Assembly (NCBI RefSeq): GCF_011045095.1
Contig: NZ_JAALDL010000001.1
Span: 467,923 to 531,922 of the forward strand
Origin: Grimontia sedimenti
GTDB taxonomy: Bacteria > Pseudomonadota > Gammaproteobacteria > Enterobacterales > Vibrionaceae
Reading direction: 5' to 3'
Length of the DNA: 64,000 nt
The notes under the pieces are model-generated. The model had not been told where the DNA came from, searched no databases, and saw only the letters and a list, made by a program, of their open reading frames with translations. Below, piece by piece: positions 7,517 through 16,333 of this stretch; within the stretch, counting starts at the first letter, position 1, and every line of letters begins with the position of its first letter. The position numbers and the translations under genes are program-made.

Positions 7517-8965
7517 CTAAAATCGTTTGAGCAACCGGCCCATCAAAGACGGATGGTAATCCCAAGTGTGGTCGAACATTTCCATCAACTTAGGGTTTCC
7601 ATATTTGGAAAGATTGATGGCGTGAAAGCGGTTGTGTTGCTGCTTCAACGCATCTACTTTGTCCTGTACTTCTTTTGGCTGTACCGGGGCGATGAAATCC
7701 GAAATCACAACCAAATCAGCGTTGCGGTATTTATCTGTTCCCATCAAATCTATCGAATGAGTTAAAACAGGTTCAAGATCCGTCCCGCCATGGAAAGAAT
7801 ATGAGAGGAAATTCAATGCTTCTTTTAACCCCTCCTCGCCCGTTAACTCATAAGCAATGTGGTCGGTGGAGAAAATCATCACAGAGCAATCTCGGTCTTC
7901 CTGAACGGCTATTTGCATCAGCGCATACGCCATGGCTTTTGCACACTGCTCAGGGAAGCCACTCATAGAACCGGAAGCATCCACACAAATCAGGAAAGGC
8001 CCCTTTTCTATCTCTACCTGTTTGTTTTCCGGCTTGAAGGATTTCACTTTCCGCAGGGTGCGTTGCATCCCTTGCATGCGATAAGTCAAAAGACGTTTAT
8101 CTGCAAAGTGCTTGTAGAAAAGGATTTCGAGCGCGGGTTCAGCCAAATAAATGGTTTCATTCGGCACGATTTTCTCTAAGTTATCGCTCTGGTGAATACC
8201 AACAATATCATCAGCTACGCTGTCGTCAGGTTCCTCGACCAGCTTCAACTCTTCCGCTGGAGAACGGTGCAGCGAAGGGTCATCAACGTCATTCGCCATA
8301 CGACCTAGCTTTTCCGCGATCTCCTGAAGATCTTTATTCTCTTTTAGAAACGCGACAAAACGTTTGAGCAGCTCTACATCCGTTTGTGTCACCTTCGAAG
8401 ATGCCAAATCCCACAGGCGGCCAACTTTTTCAATGGCGCCATGCTCCTGAACGTTCTCCAGCGTTTTGTAGGTTTCGATGCGCTGGTAGAGCTCTTTCAG
8501 CAACTTATCCTTATGTGCTTCCAGTTCTTTTTGTTGTGCATCTTGAATAGCACTGGCCAGATGCTCATACCACTTATTGCAAAAGTACGCCTGAAACATC
8601 GGTGTTTCTTTCGCGATGTTCTTCTCTAACATACGGCGCGCTTCGAGATAAAAGCTCGATTTACCCTCGAGCTTTTTAATCATAGATTTCGCATTCGTGG
8701 TGAAGTCTTGCTGAGAGAGAGAGACAGCATTCTGATAAAGCTGTATCTCTTGTTTCAGATCGTTAGTAATACAATCTGTGCTGAGACGACGTTTAACCGA
8801 GTGACGCCATTTGCGAATGTGCTGGCGCACCGCGGATTTCGCAGACGGACTGGCTTCTGTCATCACCAGAAGTTGGGGCTTGGCCATCACCTCAGTGACA
8901 GCGTGCTCAAGCATGCCGGTTTCCGCCAGCATCATGCCAAGATGGAGGCTTTCTGGACTTACCAT
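7517..8965 (-). CDS. viaA: ViaA, VWA-domain partner of RavA
   Basis: A 482-residue protein with a helical N-terminal half and a C-terminal von Willebrand A domain. The metal-ion-dependent adhesion site is intact: DASGSM at residues 329-334, with the later T and D positions in GGTDLEPVL and VVISDFIAP. ViaA stimulates the ATPase RavA; in E. coli the pair associates with LdcI and the respiratory complexes Nuo and Frd and sensitises cells to aminoglycosides. It starts 9 bp after the ravA stop codon, and its ribosome site (AAGGAGGAG) overlaps that stop, so the two are co-transcribed and coupled. Confidence 0.93.
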   Translation of the reverse strand: MVSPESLHLGMMLAETGMLEHAVTEVMAKPQLLVMTEASPSAKSAVRQHIRKWRHSVKRRLSTDCITNDLKQEIQLYQNAVSLSQQDFTTNAKSMIKKLEGKSSFYLEARRMLEKNIAKETPMFQAYFCNKWYEHLASAIQDAQQKELEAHKDKLLKELYQRIETYKTLENVQEHGAIEKVGRLWDLASSKVTQTDVELLKRFVAFLKENKDLQEIAEKLGRMANDVDDPSLHRSPAEELKLVEEPDDSVADDIVGIHQSDNLEKIVPNETIYLAEPALEILFYKHFADKRLLTYRMQGMQRTLRKVKSFKPENKQVEIEKGPFLICVDASGSMSGFPEQCAKAMAYALMQIAVQEDRDCSVMIFSTDHIAYELTGEEGLKEALNFLSYSFHGGTDLEPVLTHSIDLMGTDKYRNADLVVISDFIAPVQPKEVQDKVDALKQQHNRFHAINLSKYGNPKLMEMFDHTWDYHPSLMGRLLKRF

Positions 8966-8974
8966 AGCTCCTCC

Positions 8975-10627
8975 TTACTCAAAGTATTCGGTTAACATGC
9001 GCGTTCGGAACGCGCCTTTCTCAAATTTGGTGGTTTGACGCTGCAGCGTTTCTTCCGCATCGGTAATGCTGTTTGCCAGAAGTTCGAGTAATTCAGAGTT
9101 GGCAAAGTGATGAGGTAAAGCAGCGTTAATTTGTGTTCGGGCAACCCGAATTAAGTGTTTCGCCTCTTCAATTTTAGCAATAGAAGCTTCATTGCGCGTT
9201 TGCCACTCAGTAAAGGTATTTGGGTCATTGTCGTCGATACCAGCAATGGCAACAGGAACAGGACGGTTTGCAATGTCTTTGATCACGAGACGATGCTCGC
9301 CGTCGACATCAAACTTCAACATGCAGAGATTAGGGTTTTTATTAACGTAACCGTAAACGTCACACGCACCATTTTTAATTTTCTTTTCAAATTCATTGGC
9401 GTCGACATACACCCATCGGCTGTCACCCTTCTCTTTTTCAGACACAGAAGGATTGGTATCCAACATCACGAACTTCACCAGATTGTTCGCCATGTTGACT
9501 GAATAGCGGCGCGCACCGGCTAAATCAATCCGGTTCTTTTCCTTTCGCATTGAAAGTTCGGTTTCTGCCGTGTGGCCGAGTACATCTTTGATTTCTTCTG
9601 CCAATTCCCGACTGTCTTCATTCGCCTCGTCAGCAATCGCCAACGCTTCTTGCTGGTTAAAGCAAATCTCCTGAGCGAAACGGCGCATCACTTGCGTGAC
9701 CACATTGCGTGATTCTGGGCTGTGCCATAAGCACTCCTGCAGGAGTAAAAGATCGACGGGATTGACGTCATGTCGGCCGTTAAAAAATGCACTCGCTTTA
9801 AGCAAACGTACCGCTTTTTTCCAACGACGATCAGAAATATACAGCTCTTCTGATGGGAAGTTATTCCCTTCTTCTTCCGCTTCTCTCTCCAGAAGCATTT
9901 TTAGGGCGTAGATTTTCTCGAACACATCATCAGACAGCGAAACGTTATCGATCTGACGCTGCCATTGCTCATATTCATGGGCTTTGATGGAAATATCACT
10001 GCCGATGGAAATCTCAGTCTCGCCGCTGTCACCCGTCAGCAGACGCTTGAAGTTACTTTTTTCCTGAATACGGTTGACGAAAATGCGTACCAGCATACGG
10101 TCATAAAGCGCGTCTAAGCCGCTGTCTGGCTCAGGCAGCTCATTCGAAGCGGTTACCAAAAGGCGCATCGGAACTGGCAGTACTTCACTACCATTGCGGA
10201 AAACCCGCTCATTAACAACAGTCAGTAAGGTGTTCAATATGGCAGGGCCCGCTTTCCAAATCTCATCCAGAAACACCACGTCTGCGGTGGGTAAGTAGCC
10301 TTCTGTTAAACGCACATACTTACCGTTGTCTTTGAGCTCCTGAATAGAAAGAGGACCAAACACCTCTTCAGGCGTTGAAAAGCGGGTCATCAGGTACTCG
10401 AAAAACTGACTGTCATCAAACGCTTCAATCAGGCGTTTTGCGATATAGCTTTTCGCTATCCCCGGAGGCCCCAGTAAAAAAACACTTTCACCACTGAGTG
10501 CAGCAAGCAGACAAAGGCGAATAGTGTTCTCCCTCTCGTAAACACCATTTGAAAGGGCATGTACAAGTTTTTGAATACGCTCTGGGAGTAAGACATTGTT
10601 TGTCGTCATAGCAATTTGATTCGCCAC
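8975..10627 (-). CDS. ravA: MoxR-family AAA+ ATPase RavA
   Basis: A 550-residue AAA+ ATPase. Walker A is GPPGIAKS at residues 53-60 and Walker B is VVFLDE at 117-122; sensor 1 lies in [11 protein letters not shown] and the arginine finger region in [11 protein letters not shown]. The C-terminal third matches the LARA and triple-helical regions peculiar to RavA. It forms hexamers that work with ViaA. The start codon is taken as GTG at 10627 because GGAG lies 7 bases before it; the in-frame ATG at 10609 has no ribosome site. It is the first gene of the ravA-viaA operon, with the promoter somewhere in 10628-10853. Confidence 0.93.
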   Translation of the reverse strand: MANQIAMTTNNVLLPERIQKLVHALSNGVYERENTIRLCLLAALSGESVFLLGPPGIAKSYIAKRLIEAFDDSQFFEYLMTRFSTPEEVFGPLSIQELKDNGKYVRLTEGYLPTADVVFLDEIWKAGPAILNTLLTVVNERVFRNGSEVLPVPMRLLVTASNELPEPDSGLDALYDRMLVRIFVNRIQEKSNFKRLLTGDSGETEISIGSDISIKAHEYEQWQRQIDNVSLSDDVFEKIYALKMLLEREAEEEGNNFPSEELYISDRRWKKAVRLLKASAFFNGRHDVNPVDLLLLQECLWHSPESRNVVTQVMRRFAQEICFNQQEALAIADEANEDSRELAEEIKDVLGHTAETELSMRKEKNRIDLAGARRYSVNMANNLVKFVMLDTNPSVSEKEKGDSRWVYVDANEFEKKIKNGACDVYGYVNKNPNLCMLKFDVDGEHRLVIKDIANRPVPVAIAGIDDNDPNTFTEWQTRNEASIAKIEEAKHLIRVARTQINAALPHHFANSELLELLANSITDAEETLQRQTTKFEKGAFRTRMLTEYFE

Positions 10628-10853
10628 GTTGCTGCTCCATTTATACTAATCAACAACATGACTCCATTCATATCACGTTGTTAACACTTTGTAACCATTA
10701 ATATCTGCTTACATCTTGTATACCATCTCAAGTTTGACCCCTTCTACCTTTCAATCTTAGTTTTCATTTTTGTTGCATGGAAATTACGCAACACATGTCG
10801 AGTTTTACACCGTTTCATTAATACCCAAACAAGAATTCCTTTATCGCAGACAT

Positions 10854-10879
10854 AAAAAGCCCCCGCATTGGCGAGGGCT
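10854..10879 (-). terminator. terminator of the sulfurtransferase gene
   Basis: A minus-strand stem AGCCC...GGGCT (10879-10875 with 10862-10858), with an inner GC stem and one mismatch, is followed by TTTTTATG. Confidence 0.75.
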
Positions 10880-10895
10880 GTTATCAAACATTGCG

Positions 10896-11744
10896 TTAGT
10901 CTTTCACAACGGGTAACGCAGTATGACTGCCCCACTCACTCCAGGAACCATCATAAACTGTGACTTTCCTGCCTAACGCCCATTCCGCTGCGAGCGCAAA
11001 GGTACAGGCGGTAACCCCCGAACCACAGGAAGATACATTGGGCAAATCGTCAGAAAGGACGGGCAACAACAACTCAGTCAGATCCTCTTTTGACTTGAAC
11101 TTGCCGTTCTCCGTCAAAGTAGAAAAAGGTAAGTTCTTAGCACCAGGCATATGTCCACTTCGCACACCGGGTCTAGGTTCAGTGACGCTGCCAGAAAAGC
11201 GGTCTGCAGGTCGGACATCAATCACATTAAGCGTTCCTGCTTCAATGCCAGATAGCAACGCGTTGGCATCAATCACGCCTTCTCTATCAAGACTCGCCCG
11301 ATATACTTCTGGCTCCAGTGATGTAGGCGCATCTTTGACGATCTCGCCGCCAATGGCCTCCCAGACTGGCATGCCACCATCAAGCAAGGCGACATGCTCA
11401 TGTCCCATCACTTTAAACATCCACCATACGCGCGGGGCTGAGAAGATACCTGCAGTGTCATAAACAACGATGTGATCATCATTACTTATACCTAGCGCTC
11501 CCGCTGCCTTTTCAAATTGTTCTTCTGAAGGCAGCATATGCGGGAGTGAAGAAGACTTATCGTAAATCTCGCCATCAAAGTCGAAATACACCGCGCCGGG
11601 AATACGCTTCGTGAACCATTCCGATTTGGCGTTTCTGTCTGTACCTGGCATGAACCAACTGGCATCCACCAGCTTTAACTTTGGTGAACTCAGGTTATCT
11701 CTTAACCACTCCGCACTCACCAGCACTTCATTTCTCTGTAGCAA
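10896..11744 (-). CDS. sseA: 3-mercaptopyruvate / thiosulfate sulfurtransferase
   Basis: A two-domain rhodanese of about 282 residues. The catalytic loop in the C-terminal domain is CGSGVTAC, the version found in 3-mercaptopyruvate sulfurtransferases (SseA/MST) rather than the CRKGVT loop of classical rhodanese. The enzyme moves sulfur from 3-mercaptopyruvate to thiols or cyanide. N-terminal domain motifs include LVDASWFMPG and GAVYFDFDGE. The longest frame opens with GTG at 11765, but AAGGAG lies 6 bases before a TTG at 11744, which I take as the real start. It is a single gene, divergent from the LpxR-like gene. Confidence 0.9.
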   Translation of the reverse strand: MLQRNEVLVSAEWLRDNLSSPKLKLVDASWFMPGTDRNAKSEWFTKRIPGAVYFDFDGEIYDKSSSLPHMLPSEEQFEKAAGALGISNDDHIVVYDTAGIFSAPRVWWMFKVMGHEHVALLDGGMPVWEAIGGEIVKDAPTSLEPEVYRASLDREGVIDANALLSGIEAGTLNVIDVRPADRFSGSVTEPRPGVRSGHMPGAKNLPFSTLTENGKFKSKEDLTELLLPVLSDDLPNVSSCGSGVTACTFALAAEWALGRKVTVYDGSWSEWGSHTALPVVKD

Positions 11745-11831
11745 GTCACTCTCCTTATATCTCACCGTCGTAAGACCCTAACGAATGGTATAGCATGAGC
11801 CAAGTCGCTATTAAATATTAAAAAGGACAAT

Positions 11832-12734
11832 ATGTTGTCACGCAGATTATTTGGCGCTGCAATTTTTGCTTTTCCACTATTATGCGCCCCGGTACAAGCT
11901 GCTTCCGTGTCTTTTTCTCTCGATAATGATGGGGCTCTGGGAACAGACAGAGATTACACCAGTGGTCTTTTCCTGCGTTGGTCTTCTGACCCGGGTGTGA
12001 TCGGTTATAGTCTGGAAATTGGTTCTCAGATGTGGACGCCTTCAGATATCGAGCTCACTACCCCTCAGCCAAATGAGCGCCCCTATGCGGGATTAGTCTA
12101 CGGTATGGGACGTGTCTACCACCAAACCGACTTTTACGCGGTTAAAGGGAGTTTGATGTTAGGTACCGTTGGGCCAGACTCCTATGCTGAAGAAGCTCAG
12201 TCCATTGTTCACGAAATTGTGGGCTCTCCAGATCCTAAAGGCTGGGCATACCAAATTGATAACGAATTCGTTTATCAGGCAGGTCTTGAGGCGCACCAGC
12301 TCATCGCCAGAGGACACATTGGCGAATTTAGCGTATTTGGTCGCGGTCAGGGAGGTAACTTTCAAAGCGAAGTAGCTATTGGCGGCACATACAGGATCGG
12401 ATTTGATCTATCGAATACCTTTGGCTCAACATCTCTGTTGCCGGGTAACGCCGTCGATGTCGGACTTCTAAGCCATAGCGACAACGGTATGTTCTTCTTT
12501 ACCTCTGTCGAAGCCCGATACCGTTTTGATGACATTACGATTGAAGGTGACAAGCCGCCCGAAAATGATGATGTCCACGTTGAGCACGTGCAGGCCGGCG
12601 TAACCGGTGGGGTGACTTGGTATTCACGGCATTGGGGGGCCGTGGCTTCCGTCACCGCCCACTCCAAACAGTATGAAGAAGCGTCGCGCAACCATAGCGC
12701 CTACGCCAATTTCACACTTTTCTATCGCTACTGA
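11832..12734 (+). CDS. lpxR: LpxR-family outer-membrane lipid A 3'-O-deacylase
   Basis: A 300-residue outer-membrane beta-barrel with a signal peptide cleaved after about residue 23 (...APVQA). It belongs to the LpxR (DUF2219) family, which removes the 3' acyloxyacyl chain from lipid A. The active-site residues known in Salmonella LpxR have counterparts: Asn32-Asp33 (positions 9-10 of the mature chain, as in Salmonella), the TDRDYTSG segment with its serine, and His127 in QSIVHEIVG. The family motif RPYAGLVYG is also present, and the chain ends in an aromatic residue (FYRY) as barrels do. It is monocistronic with a terminator. Activity is inferred from the conserved residues. Confidence 0.87.
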   Translation: MLSRRLFGAAIFAFPLLCAPVQAASVSFSLDNDGALGTDRDYTSGLFLRWSSDPGVIGYSLEIGSQMWTPSDIELTTPQPNERPYAGLVYGMGRVYHQTDFYAVKGSLMLGTVGPDSYAEEAQSIVHEIVGSPDPKGWAYQIDNEFVYQAGLEAHQLIARGHIGEFSVFGRGQGGNFQSEVAIGGTYRIGFDLSNTFGSTSLLPGNAVDVGLLSHSDNGMFFFTSVEARYRFDDITIEGDKPPENDDVHVEHVQAGVTGGVTWYSRHWGAVASVTAHSKQYEEASRNHSAYANFTLFYRY

Positions 12735-12752
12735 TTAAGGCAGTACGAAGAT

Positions 12753-12776
12753 AAAGGGCAGGATTTCCTGCCCTTT
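12753..12776 (+). terminator. terminator of lpxR
   Basis: An 11-bp near-perfect stem (12753-12763 with 12766-12776) with a tight loop is followed by TTTT. Confidence 0.88.
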
Positions 12777-12784
12777 TGCTTGTG

Positions 12785-12829
12785 ATACCCAAATAACCTG
12801 AAGATGCAGGATTCAGGTTGATTGGGTAT
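12785..12829. repeat. palindromic extragenic repeat, complete copy
   Basis: A nested palindrome: outer arms ATACCCAA/TTGGGTAT (12785-12792, 12822-12829) and inner arms CCTGAA/TTCAGG (12797-12802, 12812-12817) around GATGCAGGA. A partial second copy lies at 15661-15695. The complete copy overlaps the 3' end of the Nudix gene: its right half supplies that gene's stop codon and last residues (YTQST). The motif resembles palindromic repeats scattered in Vibrio genomes. Confidence 0.75.
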
Positions 12830-13349
12830 ATAACCCTAACTCTTTAACGACCATTTCTAACAGATAGGTTTCTCGTTCAATCGACAAGCCTTGCTTATCG
12901 CTGGTTGCGATTGTTTCCTTGTTGTGGGCTATCGCTTCATGGATATTTACCCAAAGCGGTCGCATACCATTTTTTACTTCGTAATCTTCCAGCGAAACTT
13001 CACCAAGCTCATCGTCAATGTCACACCAAAAGCAATAAGACATCATATGAACCACATCAAAGTCCGGTTTGTGCCAGGGACGAAACTCCTCATAAGCACC
13101 AAACGCTCGTATGTTGCGAATATTCTGAGCACCCGTTTCCTCGCTGAGTTCACGAACCAACCCTTCTACTTCGTTTTCGTGCTCATCAATCCCCCCGCCA
13201 GGAAGTGAATAATCATGATATCGCTCGGTGAAAAGAAGAAGGATCTTGTCCTCTTTTACTACAATGGCTCGGGCGGCGCGTCGATGAAAGACAGATTTAT
13301 CCTCAAGAGGAAGTACTTCGGGGTGGTAACTGGTTTTTAGAATATTCAT
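12813..13349 (-). CDS. Nudix hydrolase
   Basis: A Nudix-fold pyrophosphohydrolase of 178 residues from the ATG at 13349 (MNILKTSYHPEV); a GTG at 13397 would add 16 residues, and neither start has a clear ribosome site. The Nudix box is complete: G(x)5E(x)7RELxEExG, seen as GGGIDEHENEVEGLVRELSE followed by ETGA, with the metal-binding glutamates. The PLWVNIHEAIAHN segment near the end is typical of ADP-ribose/NADH-type Nudix proteins, but the substrate cannot be predicted. The last residues and stop codon are formed by the palindromic repeat at 12785-12829. Confidence 0.85.
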   Translation of the reverse strand: MNILKTSYHPEVLPLEDKSVFHRRAARAIVVKEDKILLLFTERYHDYSLPGGGIDEHENEVEGLVRELSEETGAQNIRNIRAFGAYEEFRPWHKPDFDVVHMMSYCFWCDIDDELGEVSLEDYEVKNGMRPLWVNIHEAIAHNKETIATSDKQGLSIERETYLLEMVVKELGLYTQST

Positions 13350-13397
13350 AGATAGCAAGTGGACTCGCGGCGTTTTGACCTTTTCGAAGACACGCAC

Positions 13398-13852
13398 TCT
13401 AACGGGAACAGATAATCAGAGCAAATAAATGGCTATCATCCAATTGATCAAGAGATGCGAGCCACATAAAGCTTTTTTGCTGCTGACAATCGAGTCAATT
13501 ATTGCTTTTGACGACTGACCTCTTAAAATACAGAAAACCTTAAATGTGAAATCTGGTTAGACCACTTAAACATGAGTCGCAATGGGTAAAAGAAGCACGT
13601 TTCTGAACGTTTAATCTTTAATATTCATTACGTTATGACACCAGATAACGCTGACACTCAGGGATGAAAGAAAGTCCGACATGCATGGATGTAAATTATT
13701 GCGACATTTGAGTCTCACGATTAAGCCTTAAACTCGTATTTTGTATATAGTTATATTCATCAATAACGCCTTTTTCCTGTCACTTTTTCAACACGGTGTC
13801 GGTTAAACCAGTGAGAAACGACCACGAATGATTTTTAACGGAGCAAACATCA
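13398..13852. other. intergenic region upstream of the HD-GYP gene
   Basis: A 455-bp AT-rich spacer between divergent genes with no plausible ORF. It contains an inverted repeat CGTTAT-N8-ATAACG at 13631-13650 that could bind a dimeric regulator. TATATAGTTATATT-like sequence at about 13743-13757 could include a -10 for the HD-GYP gene. I recognise nothing else in it. Confidence 0.4.
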
Positions 13853-15007
13853 ATGCTGCAGAAAGTCGCCATTGATAACGTTGAGATCGGCATGTATGTC
13901 GAGCAAATTGAATCTCAACTCGCCCGCACAAAGATGAAAAAGCCGGGTTTCATCCGACGACAGGAAACCATTGAAAACCTGCGCGAAAAGGGTGTGCTTT
14001 TTGTTTATATCGACGCCGACCAAATTACTTCTGACGAAGACATTCAGTACCGCGAAACCAAAGTAGGTAAGCACTCATCCGTTAAAGGCAATGACGAGTT
14101 CGGTGCTGCAAAAGAACTCGTAGACAAATCAAAGAAGCAATTGAGCAAGCTACTCAACGATGTCTATGAGAACAAACCCGTCGACATTGAACCCGTCAAG
14201 CAAGTCAGTTCCGATATCGTAGAAAACATTTTCGAGCGCCGAGACGCGGTGCTTTGGATTAGCGGCATACGTGAAAAAAGCGCCTACCTGCTGGAGCATT
14301 CAATGAATGTGGCCTTCCATTTGGTGAACTTTGGCCGCTACCTGGAACTTGATCGTCAAACGCTGGAAGAGCTCGCTATTGGTGGGCTTGTACACGATAT
14401 CGGCAAAATTCTGGTTCGTGATGAAGTCTTGAACAAGCCGGGCAAGCTTAGCGACGAAGAGTTTCTTCACATGAAGGAGCACCAAACACTGTCGCAGCCC
14501 GTTTTGGATAGCATGATTGATTTGCCGAAGCTCAGTAGAGACGTTAGCTTGATGCACCACGAAAAGATTGACGGTAACGGCTACCCCAATGGACTCAAGG
14601 GCGATGAACTCACGTTGATTGGGCGCATGTCCTGTATTGTCGATATTTATGATGCCCTAACCGCAGAGCGTTGTTACAAGCCAGCGCTATCACCGTCAGA
14701 GGCGTTCAAGATTATGATAGGTCTGACGCCTTTCCATCTCGACCCAGATCTTCTCAAAAAATTCATCCGTTGTATTGGCTTCTACCCTATCGGATCAGTT
14801 GTCGAACTCAGTAACGGTCGGGTGGGATTGGTGTGCAAAGAAAATCCAGATGACTTGATGACCCCAACGGTGAAAATGTTCTATTCCGCGAAAACGGAAT
14901 CCTTCCGTGAAGTCGAGTACATCGACCTCAAGAAGCGTCCCGACCTCAAAATTATACGCGGGCTGACCGAGGCAAAGCTAAAAACGGATTTTGCCGAATT
15001 CCGTTGA
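13853..15007 (+). CDS. HD-GYP c-di-GMP phosphodiesterase with DUF3391 domain
   Basis: A 384-residue soluble protein. The N-terminal 130 residues match the DUF3391 domain; the rest is an HD-GYP domain that hydrolyses cyclic di-GMP. Metal and catalytic positions are present: H149 (LLEHSMN), HDIGK at 181-185, H210, HHEKIDGNGYP at 235-245 (including the GYP) and D264 in VDIYDALTAERCYKP. It should lower c-di-GMP and so favour motility over biofilm. No sensory membrane domain is seen, so the input is probably through the DUF3391 part. A ribosome site GGAG lies about 8 bases upstream. Confidence 0.92.
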   Translation: MLQKVAIDNVEIGMYVEQIESQLARTKMKKPGFIRRQETIENLREKGVLFVYIDADQITSDEDIQYRETKVGKHSSVKGNDEFGAAKELVDKSKKQLSKLLNDVYENKPVDIEPVKQVSSDIVENIFERRDAVLWISGIREKSAYLLEHSMNVAFHLVNFGRYLELDRQTLEELAIGGLVHDIGKILVRDEVLNKPGKLSDEEFLHMKEHQTLSQPVLDSMIDLPKLSRDVSLMHHEKIDGNGYPNGLKGDELTLIGRMSCIVDIYDALTAERCYKPALSPSEAFKIMIGLTPFHLDPDLLKKFIRCIGFYPIGSVVELSNGRVGLVCKENPDDLMTPTVKMFYSAKTESFREVEYIDLKKRPDLKIIRGLTEAKLKTDFAEFR

Positions 15008-15111
15008 TCGTTCCATTCTTCGCCAATCGCACCACTTCTCTTTTTTATTTCATGACCTAGCCGACAGTTTTTCTTATACTTGTCGGCTCTTTTACTTGTG
15101 GAACTGAAACA

Positions 15112-15534
15112 ATGCGTATTTGTGCTGTCGATTTAAAAAGCAACGAAGCAAACATTTGCCTGCTGGAATCTAATCAAGGTCTGTTTGAGGTGCCTGATTG
15201 TCGCGCGCGAAAGTTCACGATCACTGACGCGGCAAGTGCCGAGCAGATCCGCAACTTCCAAAAGCAATTTGCTAAGCTGGTGGAAGACTACAAAATCGAA
15301 AAAATTGTTATCCGTGAACGCCCTACCAAAGGTAAATTCGCGGGCAGTGCAGTGGGCTTCAAAATGGAAGCAGCACTGCAACTCCTGGAAGGCGTAGAAG
15401 CGGAAGTGTTCAGTTCTTCTGAAATGAAAGCATCACTTAAGCGCAACCCTATCCAAGTTTCGCTGAAAGAAGTCGGTCTTAAGCAATTTCAGGAGCAAGC
15501 GTTCTTAACTGCCTGTTCTTACCTGAACAAATAA
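15112..15534 (+). CDS. DUF3010 family protein
   Basis: A 140-residue cytoplasmic protein matching, from memory, the DUF3010 family of gammaproteobacteria. It begins RICAVDLKSNEANICLL, reminiscent of an RNase H/actin-like first strand, and contains KIVIRERPTKGKFAGSAVGFKME. That layout suggests a RuvC/RNase-H-like fold, but no function is established to my knowledge. The gene is a single transcription unit with a terminator 30 bp downstream. Confidence 0.75.
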   Translation: MRICAVDLKSNEANICLLESNQGLFEVPDCRARKFTITDAASAEQIRNFQKQFAKLVEDYKIEKIVIRERPTKGKFAGSAVGFKMEAALQLLEGVEAEVFSSSEMKASLKRNPIQVSLKEVGLKQFQEQAFLTACSYLNK

Positions 15535-15567
15535 TCCTCAGGGTCAACAGACCCTAAGAACTTCAAG

Positions 15568-15588
15568 GGCTGCAATCGCAGCCTTTTT
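15568..15588 (+). terminator. terminator of the DUF3010 gene
   Basis: A GGCTGC/GCAGCC stem (15568-15573 with 15578-15583) with a 4-base loop is followed by TTTTTGTTTT. Confidence 0.88.
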
Positions 15589-15660
15589 GTTTTAGTTCAA
15601 ACCTGATCGTCTATTCAGTTCCGTTTCTGGCTAATACCCTCCATTCATGATGATATGTTT

Positions 15661-15695
15661 ATACCCAAGCTACCTGAAGATGCAGGAATCAGATT
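15661..15695. repeat. palindromic extragenic repeat, truncated copy
   Basis: This shares ATACCCAA and CCTGAAGATGCAGGA with the complete copy at 12785-12829, but its right arm is degenerate (ATCAG...AAATAT). Its right edge abuts the ada start codon at 15701, and no Shine-Dalgarno sequence remains between them. Confidence 0.7.
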
Positions 15696-15700
15696 GAAAT

Positions 15701-16333
15701 ATGACGGACAATACAACTTACCAACAAGCCAGACTTTCCCGCGACGCACGCTTTGATGGCTTGTTCTTTACCGCTGTGGTCTCAACCGGTATCTACTGCC
15801 GTCCTATCTGCCCTGCACCGTCGCCAAAAGAAGAAAACGTTCGCTACTACGCCTCTGCAGTTGAAGCGGCAGCACAGGGCTTTCGACCTTGTCTTCGCTG
15901 TCGTCCAGACAGCGCTCCCGGTTCCCCAGCCTGGCTGGGGAAAGAAACCACATTTCGACGTGCACTGAACCTGATCCAGGAAGGCTACCTGCATGAACAC
16001 AGTGTGCCTGAACTCGCGGAAAGACTGGGCGTTAGCGATCGATACCTTCGCAAACTCTTTACAGCTTCATTGGGCTGTTCGCCAAAGCAATACGCCCAGT
16101 ACCAGCAAATCCTGTTTGCGAAAAAGCTCTTGCATGAAAGCCAGTGGTCAGTCGCTGATATTGCTTTTGCATCAGGGTTTAACAGCATTCGACGCTTCAA
16201 CGACTGCTTTCAACAACAATTGTCGCTTTCACCCACTCAAGTGCGCCGTAAAGAGTTCAAAAGTCATGAAGCAATGACCCTCAGTATGAGTTTTCGACTC
16301 CCTACCACTGGGAGGCTTTTAAACGTTATATGA
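15701..16333 (+). CDS. Ada-type alkylation sensor (zinc domain plus AraC HTH), first half of a split Ada-AlkA gene
   Basis: Residues 10-75 form the Ada metal-binding domain with the four zinc cysteines C33, C37, C64 and C67; one of these takes a methyl group from DNA phosphotriesters and turns Ada into an activator. Residues 82-185 form an AraC-type DNA-binding domain. Fused Ada-AlkA proteins continue into the AlkA N-terminal domain, and here MSFRLP begins it, but the frame then runs to a stop (LLNVI). The matching continuation (YHWEAFKRYMTPRIVPG) lies in the -1 frame, so one base seems missing near 16300-16302 (CCC). The start codon has no visible ribosome site. It overlaps the next gene by 4 bases (ATGA), so the pair could also be read as coupled genes. 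Confidence 0.8.
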   Translation: MTDNTTYQQARLSRDARFDGLFFTAVVSTGIYCRPICPAPSPKEENVRYYASAVEAAAQGFRPCLRCRPDSAPGSPAWLGKETTFRRALNLIQEGYLHEHSVPELAERLGVSDRYLRKLFTASLGCSPKQYAQYQQILFAKKLLHESQWSVADIAFASGFNSIRRFNDCFQQQLSLSPTQVRRKEFKSHEAMTLSMSFRLPTTGRLLNVI

